Below, in pieces: positions 33,927-43,400 of a stretch of DNA of 64,000 nucleotides. The stretch lies in contig NC_019693.1 of the NCBI RefSeq assembly GCF_000317105.1, forward strand, positions 6,883,227 to 6,947,226, given 5' to 3'. The notes below the pieces were generated by a model that saw nothing but the letters and a program-made list of their open reading frames with translations, searched no databases and was not told where the DNA came from. How positions within the stretch are numbered: position 1 is the first letter of the stretch; each line of letters begins with the position of its first letter. Origin of the DNA: Oscillatoria acuminata PCC 6304 (GTDB lineage: Bacteria; Cyanobacteriota; Cyanobacteriia; Cyanobacteriales; Laspinemataceae). The position numbers and the translations under genes are program-made.

Positions 33927-35816
33927 ATGGACCGGACTAACCAATCCGATGAGGGGCCGAATCGCGGCTATCTGAGAGGAAGTCGTCCCTCGGGACCCGC
34001 AACACCGATGGAATTGCGGCAACTCCAAAAGCAACTGCCCAAATACCGAGTTTTAGCATTAGTCGGGCAGGGACAATTTGGCAAAGTCTTTTGTGCGATC
34101 GAGCGCAAAACCGGCCAATTGGTGGCCCTCAAAGAACTGACTCACCTGCGTCTACCCACCCATAAATTTTTGCGGGAACTGTTATCCTTACTCACGTTAC
34201 AACATCCGCATATTGTCACCTGTCGCGCCTTAGAACAAACCCCTGCCGCCCGATATGTGGTGATGGACTACTGTGAAGGGGCAACCCTCCGGGAACTCCT
34301 GGAAGCGAAGGCTTCCCTAAGTTTAGGGGAAGGGATGCAATTAATGCTGGGGATTTTGGCGGGATTAGAATGCGCTCATGATGCGGGAATCATTCACTGT
34401 GACATCAAACCCGAAAATATCCTGTTGAGCGTGAAAAAGGGAGCCTGGTTTGCCCGCCTCTCGGATTTTGGCATTGCGCGGCGTTTCGGGGAACTGCAAG
34501 AGAGTCGTCGGGGGGAGAGTGATGAACTCGCAGCGGTGGGGGCGACGGCTTATGCAGCCCCCGAAGGCTTTTATGGCTTGTACTCCCGGGGTGCCGATAT
34601 TTACTCAATGGGGATTTTGCTGTTTGAACTGCTGCTGGGATATCGACCCTTTACAGGAAAACCCGGGGACCTGATGTGGGCGCATTTGAATCAGCGCTTG
34701 CAGGTTCCCGAATCGGTGCCTTTGCCCTTGCGGTTAATCCTGGAAAAAGCCTTAGAGAAACTGCCGGCGCGGCGGTACGCCAGCGCCGCGCAAATGGCAA
34801 CACAGATTAAAGCGGCGCTGAATGAACCCGCAGTCAGACTCTTGAGCGATCGCCCGTTACCCTTGAACGAGTCCCCTGGACAGAGAAACCCCGAACACCC
34901 CAGCACTCAACAGTCCCGCATTCCCCTGTCCGTCCCCACCACGGCGTTAGTCTCCCAGGATGGCTATCTCTATGTGGCCCATGCTAATCAGGTCAGAGTC
35001 TGGGATCAACTGGCCCTCCCCCCCAAGGTGGTGGATTTTCCCGATCGCGTGACTGAGGTGCTGCCGGTGACGGGGGGCTGCTGGGTGAGGGCCGGACGTC
35101 GGCTTTATTGGCTGGCAGTCGCCGAGGGTCAACCCCAACACCAACTCACCTGTGATGGGGAATGGGAGATGGCGATCGACCCAGACTGCCGCTGGTTAGC
35201 CATTGCCATGGACGGACAACTCAACTTTTATTCCCTCGCCACCCTCTCCCCGACCGGATTTAAAGCCCCAGATCATCACTGCCCAATTCCCGGACCGGAC
35301 CTGCCTAGGATCCTATTTCTCGACTCCAGACATCTCCTGGCGGTCCGGTATGACTCCACCCCGAACCCGGGACGGACCCTGTTCGATGTTTATACCCGTC
35401 GGGGCACCCCAGTTGGATCTGAATCGTTTAAGGGCATTTTAGACTCAGTAATTTTAACCGAACAACCCTATACCCTGGCTGGGATCACCCGTCACCCCAG
35501 ACCCGCCCTCTGGCAAATTCAACTCTGGCCCCTGCGGGTGCGTCGGCTACCCTTAGCAACCCTGCCGGTTTGTTTGTCTGTAGTCCCTGGGGGTGGAGTG
35601 ACGGCTGATGAGAACGGGCAAATTCTCTGGTTTAATAACGACTTAGAGCCGGTGGCTACGGTTCAAGGACCTGGGTCCCCCATCGCCCTCGCTGCCGCCT
35701 TCAATTTTGGAACCCAGATGCCCCCGAGTCTCCTAAATTTAGCGATCGCCACCCGGACCGAAGTTGGCGGCGCGATCCACTTCTTCCAGATCGAGGGCAG
35801 GAAACCTTATGAGTGA
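33927..35816 (+). CDS. Ser/Thr protein kinase with C-terminal propeller-like region
   Basis: 629 residues from the ATG at 33927, chosen because GGAG lies five bases before it; an ATG at 33906 adds seven residues. The Hanks-type kinase domain spans about 40-300: glycine loop LVGQGQFGKV, ATP Lys69 in VALKEL, catalytic Asp159 in IIHCDIKPENIL, and DFG at 180-182. HCD replaces the usual HRD. The region 330-629 has recurring short strands (LVSQDGYLYVAHANQVRVWD) and looks like a beta-propeller. No membrane span is evident. It overlaps the next gene by eight bases and so probably acts with it. Confidence 0.9.
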   Translation: MDRTNQSDEGPNRGYLRGSRPSGPATPMELRQLQKQLPKYRVLALVGQGQFGKVFCAIERKTGQLVALKELTHLRLPTHKFLRELLSLLTLQHPHIVTCRALEQTPAARYVVMDYCEGATLRELLEAKASLSLGEGMQLMLGILAGLECAHDAGIIHCDIKPENILLSVKKGAWFARLSDFGIARRFGELQESRRGESDELAAVGATAYAAPEGFYGLYSRGADIYSMGILLFELLLGYRPFTGKPGDLMWAHLNQRLQVPESVPLPLRLILEKALEKLPARRYASAAQMATQIKAALNEPAVRLLSDRPLPLNESPGQRNPEHPSTQQSRIPLSVPTTALVSQDGYLYVAHANQVRVWDQLALPPKVVDFPDRVTEVLPVTGGCWVRAGRRLYWLAVAEGQPQHQLTCDGEWEMAIDPDCRWLAIAMDGQLNFYSLATLSPTGFKAPDHHCPIPGPDLPRILFLDSRHLLAVRYDSTPNPGRTLFDVYTRRGTPVGSESFKGILDSVILTEQPYTLAGITRHPRPALWQIQLWPLRVRRLPLATLPVCLSVVPGGGVTADENGQILWFNNDLEPVATVQGPGSPIALAAAFNFGTQMPPSLLNLAIATRTEVGGAIHFFQIEGRKPYE

Positions 35817-37410
35817 ACCCCAACCATTAAACCCGGAATATCCATCCTTTGACCCCTTACAGGTCCGGCAGACCATTCTCAAGCTGCTTCCCCCAAAGAC
35901 CGGCCCTGTAGCGGGGGAATTTTGCTTAGACCGCGAGGCGATCGCCGCCTGGGAAAAACTCATTGCGAAAGTGGCCGAAATGCGACTCCCCAAACCCGGA
36001 GGCATCTTCGACTATCCTCCCACTCCGGAAATTCTCACCCCCTACCTCCTCCCAGAAGCCTGTCAGGTCCTTGATTCCTTCAAACAAGCAGCGGTTCTCC
36101 CTCCAGAACTCAACCCCGACCTCAACCCCGCCCCAAACACGGCCCCAGAACCCCTGTTCATCCCCCTAGAAGACTGGATTCCCGAACTTCTCTGGTACGC
36201 CGTCAGCAGTTCCGAAGCGGTGATGCGACTGATTAGCGGGATTCCTGCCCATATTTTCCAACCGGAACAGGGATGGGATGGGGGAATGGTGCGACTAGTG
36301 CTGGGATTACGGGGAAAGAGTGGGGATTGCCACTGGTTTTTTGACCTCGCCAGCGATCGCCCTTGTCCCTACCCTGGCGAATTAGTCCCCCTCGACCCCG
36401 AAACCACTCGGATTCAGTCCGATGCAGTCGCCTCCTTGCGTGAGTCCCTTCCCCTCGGGAACTTCCTCTCCCAACTCCGCCAACAACTACACCTCGCCAC
36501 CCCAGAACTGGCCCGATTCCTCCAACCCACTCCCGTGGAATTCCTCCAACCCGGGAGTCCCTGGCAGGTGGGTCAGATTGAACTCACCTTAGAGTTTGAA
36601 TTTGTCAGAGATCCGGAACTGGAGTTCTTTTCCGGGCCATTTTCCGACCCGGATCACCCCACCTCTGCGAAAATTCGCCCCTGTCAACCCCTGGTAGACT
36701 ATCCAGACTCCTCCACGACTCCGGGGACTTGCGATGGAGGGATTGCTGCTGCGGTCCTTCCCCTCCTCTGGGAATGGCAAGAAAAGAGTGATGGCATCCC
36801 TGAAAGCAACAACAAAGGGGAGGGGTTGGAATTGATTCCCTTATTCGTGGCGATCGCCAGTCGTCTCCTGGATACCGAACCCTCTGATCCCGTCACCCCA
36901 TCCCCGACCCTAGAGATTTCCATCGACGAATTAGCCTCTCAACTGTTGTGGAAGATGCTAGGGTCAGGATTAGAGGCGATGCAATGGATTGCTGGAGTCC
37001 ATGCCCGGATCCTGCAACCGGAACGAGAGTGGGAAACGGGAATGGTGCGACTGGTGGGACTTTTGACCGTGGAAACCCCGAGATTTTCCTGCTCAATTGA
37101 TATTGCCACGGGACAGCCTCCCAGTCCGATCGCGCCTTTGGCATCAGGGACAGTGATTCTATCTGCCCGGAGTGGGTGGTATTCTGAAGCGACTGCCCTA
37201 GAACAGTTATCCGCCCGATTCTGGGCCGGATTTTCCGGGGTCTCGGTGCCTCCGACTGCGGGGAAAATGGCTGGGGATCCGGTGGAAACCCTCGTAGCGG
37301 CCCTGTTAGCGGGGGAGGATACCATTGGAGTAGAAATCTGCTCATCCCAGCAATACTGGCAATCGGGTTGGGCGCAGCTTGGCTTGGCGATCGAATTTAT
37401 TCCCAGTTAA
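35809..37410 (+). CDS. Unrecognised protein with a duplicated module
   Basis: 533 residues from MSEPQPLNPEYPS at 35809. An AGGAAA site precedes the ATG, which overlaps the kinase stop by eight bases. A module occurs twice: PELLWYAVSSSEAVMRLISG then AHIFQPEQGWDGGMVRLVLG near residues 120-165, and SQLLWKMLGSGLEAMQWIAG then ARILQPEREWETGMVRLVGL near 380-425. Each is followed by FDLAS/IDIAT and a Cys or Pro rich turn. A third weaker copy of the strand part (LQPGSPWQVGQIELTLEFE) lies near 250. No enzyme motif was found. Coupling to the kinase upstream and the GvpF/L-like gene three bases downstream suggests a shared function, perhaps as kinase substrate. Confidence 0.8.
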   Translation: MSEPQPLNPEYPSFDPLQVRQTILKLLPPKTGPVAGEFCLDREAIAAWEKLIAKVAEMRLPKPGGIFDYPPTPEILTPYLLPEACQVLDSFKQAAVLPPELNPDLNPAPNTAPEPLFIPLEDWIPELLWYAVSSSEAVMRLISGIPAHIFQPEQGWDGGMVRLVLGLRGKSGDCHWFFDLASDRPCPYPGELVPLDPETTRIQSDAVASLRESLPLGNFLSQLRQQLHLATPELARFLQPTPVEFLQPGSPWQVGQIELTLEFEFVRDPELEFFSGPFSDPDHPTSAKIRPCQPLVDYPDSSTTPGTCDGGIAAAVLPLLWEWQEKSDGIPESNNKGEGLELIPLFVAIASRLLDTEPSDPVTPSPTLEISIDELASQLLWKMLGSGLEAMQWIAGVHARILQPEREWETGMVRLVGLLTVETPRFSCSIDIATGQPPSPIAPLASGTVILSARSGWYSEATALEQLSARFWAGFSGVSVPPTAGKMAGDPVETLVAALLAGEDTIGVEICSSQQYWQSGWAQLGLAIEFIPS

Positions 37411-37413
37411 CCG

Positions 37414-38088
37414 ATGGAAGTTTACACTTACGCTTTTTTAAAAATACCCCAGGTTGAGTTAGAACTCCCCCTAGGAATTGGCCAATCGGTGCAACTGGTT
37501 CCCGGGAACCAGATTGCTGCGGTGGTGGAATTGGATGTGGATATTAACCGCTTGCAAGGGGATGATGCGCTGTTGGTTCAGGCGATCGTTGCCCACGATC
37601 GCACCCTGGGAGAATTGTTTCAGCAACAGTTCCTCTTACCCCTGAGATTTGGGACCCTATTTCGGTCTCTCCCGGCGTTACAAGAGCATTTAGTCACTCG
37701 GGAAGCGGAATATTTAGAGAAACTTGAGCGCTTTGTCGGGCAAGGGGAGTACATTTTAAAATGTATTCCCCGTCCTGAACCAGAATTCGAGATTTCCACT
37801 GAGGTGCGGGGTAAAGCCTATTTACTGGCGAAAAAACAGCGCTATCAAGGTATTCAAGCCTTTCAAAATGAGCAATCTGGCCAGTGGGACTGGATGCGCC
37901 ACCAAGTGACGGAATGGTATCCCCAGGCGATCGCCACGGACCTTGAGGATCAGAGTCATCGGATTTTTCTATTAGTCCCCATCCAGGAAGAACCTTTACT
38001 CTATGAACGATTCCAAGAGTGGCAGCAAACCTGTTCCGCCTGGGAGTTGCAATTGGGAGAGGCCCTGCCGCCCTATCATTTCGTGTGA
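37414..38088 (+). CDS. GvpF/GvpL-family protein
   Basis: This 224-residue protein matches the gas vesicle GvpF/GvpL family: an N-terminal YTYAFLKIP strand, AHDRTLGELFQQQFLLPLRFG with TLFRSLPALQEHL next, then a two-domain layout ending in FLLVPIQEEPLLYERFQEW. Family members bind gas vesicle shell subunits or assist assembly. No gvpA, gvpC or gvpN is nearby, and the gene instead follows the kinase and duplicated-module genes at a three-base gap. It may therefore be a repurposed stand-alone member. The family call is firm; the role is not. Confidence 0.85.
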   Translation: MEVYTYAFLKIPQVELELPLGIGQSVQLVPGNQIAAVVELDVDINRLQGDDALLVQAIVAHDRTLGELFQQQFLLPLRFGTLFRSLPALQEHLVTREAEYLEKLERFVGQGEYILKCIPRPEPEFEISTEVRGKAYLLAKKQRYQGIQAFQNEQSGQWDWMRHQVTEWYPQAIATDLEDQSHRIFLLVPIQEEPLLYERFQEWQQTCSAWELQLGEALPPYHFV

Positions 38089-38253
38089 TCGGTTTTTTGT
38101 ATGGATCGCCCCTTTTGCAGTTACCCCACTCAGCATATTTACTGAAATATTAAAAATTACATCAATCCCTTGCCGTCCGGGGTGGGGATCGATAACACTA
38201 GACATAGATAAAGCCATAAAATTTGGGTTGGGGTTCAGAAAAAGGGGGATGCT

Positions 38254-38766
38254 ATGCAAGCTATCAATTCAAAATTACAAGAACTGATTAACGAAAACGA
38301 AGGGCAGTATCTGAGTCCCGGGGATTTGCAAGGGATGAAACGGTATCTGCAAACCTTTGCAGAACGGGTGAAAACCTACGAAATGTTGCGGGAAAAGGGG
38401 GATCTGCTGGTCCGTCATGCCCTGAAAAAGTTTATGTCCCTGCATCCAGACATTATGCAAAAGCATGGACAGCGCTGTTATTACGATATGACTCAAGTCA
38501 TGCGCTACAGTGCCTTGGCCATTCTCAAAGATGACCCGCGCTTCTTTAATGATTCCTTGGTGTTGTGGCAATGTAATATTTTGACGGCCTATCAGAGACA
38601 AAATTCCTGTGGGGTAGCCTATCGTTGCTTGAAAGAAACGACTCAGGCCCATTTACCCAGTAGTGCCAATCAGTACCTTGATCCATATATTAATCGGATG
38701 ATTGAGGCATTAGATATTCCCCCCAAACTGATGGCGAATGTTCAAAAAGCGGCGATCGCCACTTAG
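38254..38766 (+). CDS. Phycobiliprotein-fold protein
   Basis: 170 residues related to the phycobilisome alpha/beta subunit superfamily. An N-terminal helical hairpin leads to RCYYDMTQVMRYSALAIL, which aligns with the chromophore region of phycobiliproteins (for example KCARDIGYYLRMVTYC). Cys75 and Asp78 have the spacing of the bilin-binding Cys84 and Asp87, so it may bind a bilin, although the tail CGVAYRCLKETTQAHLPSS is diverged from normal allophycocyanin. A GGGGG site lies before the start. The linker-like gene follows in the same direction. It is not a standard core or rod subunit. Confidence 0.8.
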   Translation: MQAINSKLQELINENEGQYLSPGDLQGMKRYLQTFAERVKTYEMLREKGDLLVRHALKKFMSLHPDIMQKHGQRCYYDMTQVMRYSALAILKDDPRFFNDSLVLWQCNILTAYQRQNSCGVAYRCLKETTQAHLPSSANQYLDPYINRMIEALDIPPKLMANVQKAAIAT

Positions 38767-38785
38767 GACGCGGGGACAGCAAGGG

Positions 38786-38857
38786 TTAGAAACCGGGTTT
38801 CTTAATCACCATGCTGTTAATTAGCAACCCATTAGGTGAAGAAACCCGGTTTCTTGT
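38786..38857. repeat. GAAACC palindrome pair
   Basis: ttagaaaccgggtttctta (38786) and gaagaaacccggtttcttg (38838) lie between the phycobiliprotein-like and linker-like genes. This is one of the best preserved copies of the paired element. Confidence 0.85.
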
Positions 38858-38989
38858 CCTACTTATTTTATCCGGTGGTATCCCATCCCGGGGACAAAAG
38901 AGGGGGTTTCAGTGAACCAGAAACAGCCTCGGTCCTGAATATATGGGGATTGATTTCCCACTCGGTTTATCCAAATAGAGGAGCAGACC

Positions 38990-39583
38990 ATGAGCTTACA
39001 AGAACCAGTGACGATGAAACAGAAAGCCTCCCTCGCCGAACGAGAAGGTGTTTTGCAACAAATTTATCATCAAGTCTTAGAACGGCAACCTTATCAGTTT
39101 GAGCGCAAAAAATTAGCGGGGTTAGAGAAGGAATTTATCAAGGGAAAAATTGGAATTCGGCATTTTTTGAAAAGTATTGCCGTCTCTTCAATTTATTTGG
39201 AAAGTTTCTATGAGAAAAGTTCCAATGTCAAGTTTATTGAGAATGCGTTTAAGCATTTTTTAGGCCGATCGCCCCATGATGAAGCGGAAATCCGGGAATG
39301 TGATTGGTTACTGGTTGAACATGGTGTGGGAGCAATGGTATCGGCATTGATTGACTCGGAAGAGTACCGCAAGATGTATGGGTCCTTGACCGTTCCTTAC
39401 TGGCATCCCCATCGCTATGAATCGCCGAATGATTATTTAGAAAACCGCTGGTTGGGACAGGAACACGCCGGCGATCGCGGGTGGGCGATTCCTACCCTAT
39501 ATTGGCATGAACTCCATCTCGATTGCACCGGAGGCACTTGTCGGCCCTCTTGGACCCCCTCTTCACGAGTCCGGGAATCTTGA
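38990..39583 (+). CDS. Phycobilisome-linker-fold protein
   Basis: 197 residues. The main part is a PBS linker domain like those of ApcE and CpcG: YHQVLERQPYQFERKKLAGL, GIRHFLKSIAVSSIYLESF, FIENAFKHFLGRSPHDEAEI, and VSALIDSEEYRKMYGSLTVPY. A short tail NRWLGQEHAGDRGWAIPTLYW ends LDCTGGTCRPSWTP. It lacks the other linker repeats or CpcD domain that would let it join core and rod. A GAGGAG ribosome site supports the start. With the preceding gene it forms a phycobiliprotein-like/linker-like pair, possibly a small alternative bilin-protein assembly. Confidence 0.85.
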   Translation: MSLQEPVTMKQKASLAEREGVLQQIYHQVLERQPYQFERKKLAGLEKEFIKGKIGIRHFLKSIAVSSIYLESFYEKSSNVKFIENAFKHFLGRSPHDEAEIRECDWLLVEHGVGAMVSALIDSEEYRKMYGSLTVPYWHPHRYESPNDYLENRWLGQEHAGDRGWAIPTLYWHELHLDCTGGTCRPSWTPSSRVRES

Positions 39584-39613
39584 ATCGGGAGTCTGATGTC
39601 AGCTATTTTGCAG

Positions 39614-39638
39614 GGGGTGCGAAAACTCGCACCCCTTT
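39614..39638 (+). terminator. Terminator-like hairpin after the linker-like gene
   Basis: A perfect nine-bp stem ggggtgcga / tcgcacccc (39614-39622 and 39627-39635) with a four-base loop and short T run lies 31 bases after the stop. It probably ends the cluster begun at the kinase gene. Confidence 0.8.
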
Positions 39639-39639
39639 G

Positions 39640-40437
39640 CGCGATCTCAGGGAGGGTGGCGATCGGCCCATTTTATCCAGGAACGCCTCAAAATTAGCCC
39701 CCTTCCGGCAAAGATTTCACCCGGGTTCTAGCACAGTCACAAAATTACCTTTAAAATCAGTGAGCAGGTGGGGATGGTAACCGCTACCCTTTGCTTGGGG
39801 TTGTAACCGAGGCCAACGATCAGGTTAGTCTACATTCAAAGCGCGATCGGAAAGCGGGTGTGTCAAAATGCTTTCCCTTGCCCCATCGAATGCCTCCCTT
39901 ACAATCGATAGAACATTGAATCCGTGGTAAATGAAGGGGACGCCCTCATCCTTTCCCGTTGCTTTCTTCCCCTGGAGTCCAGCAACGGGGGACCAAAAGC
40001 TCTCGAAGGCGTCTTATCATAACAATAGAGATTCCTATGAATCCGATGGATTAATCCACATTTTGAGGGCAACGGGTGCAGCTTCTACAGTGGTGTTCTC
40101 AGGGTTGATGTTCCTGATCCCGGTTAAATGACGCCGGATTGTTTCGCTCAAGTCAAAAGAACCCGTTTGGGTCCGATTCAGCGGTGAGCGTTCATGACAA
40201 TGGCCCTGGGGTGGGGCGCGATGATTCAATTAGGAGAGTCAGTCTCAATGGGGTGTGACCCACATCCCCTATGGAGAAACAAAATCCAAACCGGGCAAAT
40301 CAAGGATCTACCTTCGCCGATTGTCTCAATTGTAATTGAGCATTCAAACAGGTCAGTCCGAGAAAACAAGCCACTGTTGAACTGGGGAGCAAACCTCTTT
40401 CATTTTAACGCCTACCTATCGACTATTGTTGAGACTC
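39640..40437. other. 800-base region before the giant kinase, no gene seen
   Basis: No convincing gene. Short plus-strand open frames near 39931 and 40194 lack ribosome sites and family resemblance. The giant kinase promoter should be here. It contains several short HIP1 sites but no obvious large repeat. Confidence 0.4.
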
Positions 40438-43400
40438 ATGACGATCTCGCTTAAAGGCTACACCATCATTGAAAAAATTTACGAAGGTGTCAACACCATC
40501 GTTTATCGCGCTCAACGAGAACTCGACGATCAACGAGTCATCCTCAAGTTGCTCAAAGCCGAGTACCCCACCCCGGAGGAACTGGCTAAACTTCACCATG
40601 AATATGAAATTACGCGAAATTTGAACAGTTCGGGGATCATCAAGGTGTATGCCTTGGAAACCTTTGAATATAATCAGCTTGCCCTCGTCCTCGAAGATAT
40701 GGGCGGGGTTTCCCTCAAACACTATTTGACGGGAATCCGGTTAAATTTAAAAGAATTTTTACAGGTCGCTATCCAACTAGCGGAAATTTTAGGAGAAATT
40801 CATAACGCCCATATTATTCATCGCGACCTTCATCCTTTAAATATTATTATTCAGGGGAAAACCCAGCAAGTCAAAATTACAGATTTTAGTATTTCTATCG
40901 TCCAAAAGGCCATCAATCCCGGGGCAGTCGAGGGAACCTTGCCCTATATGTCGCCGGAGCAAACGGGGCGGATGAATCGGGAACTGGATTATCGGTCTGA
41001 CTTTTATTCTCTTGGGGTAACCTTTTATGAAATGCTCCTGGGAGAACTGCCCTTTCAAGGGACAGATCCGATGGAAATTGTCCATGCCCATTTAGCCAAA
41101 AATCCCCGTCCCCTCACGGAAGTTAAGCCGGAAATTCCCCGGGCGGTTTCTAATATGGTGATGAAACTGTTGGCAAAAAACCCGGAAGACCGCTATCAAA
41201 GTGCTTACGGACTCAAAGGGGATCTGGTCACCTGTTTGACTCAACTCAACGAAACGGGCAAAATCACAAAGTTCGCCCTAGGGACGGCGGATTTATCTGG
41301 GGAATTGCTCGTTTCTGAAAAACTCTATGGGCGCGATCGCGAACTGGCGCTCCTCCAAGAAGCCTACTGGAGAATCCGCCGCCAAGCCCCCGTCATCTCC
41401 GCCATTTCTGGCCCGGATAAAACCGGAGAACTCCCCTCCTCTTCCTGTGAAATTGTCCTGATTTGCGGCAATTCTGGGGTAGGGAAATCGGCCTTACTTC
41501 AGGCCATGCACCAACCCTTGCTCAGACAAACCGGCTATTTTATTTCGGGAAAATTTGAGCGGTATAGAAGCAATATCCCCTACGGCGGATTGATTGAAGC
41601 CTTCCAGCAATTAATTCGCTTGATTTTAAGCGAAAGTGAAGACCGAATCACCGCATGGCGAGAGCAAATTTTATTGCAACTGGGCCAAAATGGTCAAGTC
41701 ATTATTGACCTGATTCCGGAAGTGGAACTGATTATTGGCAAACAGACCCCGGTTCCGGTTTTACCCCCTTCGGAATCCCAGAATCGGTTAAGTGTCGTCT
41801 TTCAAAAATTCTTGAGCGTTTTTACGACTCAAGAACATCCCCTGGTGCTATTTTTAGATGATTTACATTGGGCGGATGCGGCATCGATGACTTTGTTACA
41901 GGCGATCGTCAGCGCATCCGATCGCCAATGTTTGCTGCTGATTGGAGCCTATCCCGAAAACGAAATCGATAGCCCTCGCCATCCCTTACTCCAAATGATC
42001 CGGCGGTTTCAACAGTCCGGAGTGCGGATTACCCCGATCTCCCTCGAACCTTTAAATATCGACTGTCTCAACCAACTGATTGCCGATACCCTCAGCTGTC
42101 CCACGGTGCGATCTCGACCCTTAGCGGAACTCGTCCACCATAAAACTCATGGCAATCCTTTTTTTGTCAGGATGTTGCTCAAGTCTCTGATCCAAGATAA
42201 TCTCCTGGTTTGTAACCTCAGTGCAGGGCGTTGGGAGTGGGATCTTCCCCGAATTGAGCAACTTTCCATCACCGATAATGTGGTGGATTTAATGGTCAAT
42301 AAAATTCAACAGCTTCCCGAATCTACCCAAAATGCTTTACAAGTTGCCGCTTGTATCGGGAATATTTTTTATATTGATATTCTAGCCCTCGTCAATGAAA
42401 AATCCCTCTCTGCCACCGCTACAGACCTCCAGGAAGCAGTCCAGCAAGGGTTAATTTTACCCGTCGCCAATACTTATAAAATCCCCTTAATTTTTGGCAA
42501 TGAGGAACCCGTAGCCTTGCCGGTGGATAACTTAGTCGTAGCCTATCAGTTCTTGCACGATCGCGTAGCCCAGGTCGCCTATTCTCTGATTTCTGAGGAA
42601 CGTAAACAACAGGTTCACCTCAAAGTTGGCAAGCTCCTGCTCAAACATTGCACCGCCGAAGAACGGGAAGAAAAGCTGTTTGAGATTGTCAATCATTTGA
42701 ACATCGGCTTGAGTTTAATCTCTTCTCAATCGGAAAGGAGTAAAATTGCTCATCTCAATTTCCTAGCCGGTCAAAAAGCCAAGGCTACAATGGCTTATAA
42801 AAATGCGGTGAAATATCTCTCCAAAGCCGTCAAACTTTTACCCGGAGATAGCTGGATTTCTCGATATGAATTTACCTTAAATCTCTACAATGAATTAATT
42901 GAAGCTGAATATTTAGGGGCCAACTACGAACGAGCCAATCAACTCGCCCAGGATGCGCTCAAAAATACCCGAACCTTATTAGAAAAGATTAGCATCTACG
43001 AAAAGAAAATCCAATCTTACGTTTCTCAGAATCAAATGGACAACGCCATCAATACCGGGGCGATGGTTCTCCAACTGTTAGGAATCACCTTGCCGAAACA
43101 GCCGAATCAATTCCATCGGATTTGGGGTGCAATTCGCACCCAATGGATTCTTAAAAACAAGAGCATTGAAGATTTAGCGGCCTTGCCAACTATGAGCAAT
43201 CCGGAAAAATTGGCCGCCATGAGAATTTTAGTCGCCATGACCCCAGCGGCCTATGTCTCTTCAGTGAATATGCTGCATCTGGTGGTTTATACCATGATTG
43301 ACCTCTGTGTCAAGCATGGCAACTCGGTGCTTTCTGCCTTTGCCTACGGGTTTTATGGGGTGTTGTTGTATGGTTCCTGGTCCGATATTAAGGGAGGCGA

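Noticed and set aside
37414-38088. Gas vesicle gene cluster
   Set aside because: Only one GvpF/L-family gene; no gvpA, gvpC, gvpN or other gas vesicle genes are present in the window.
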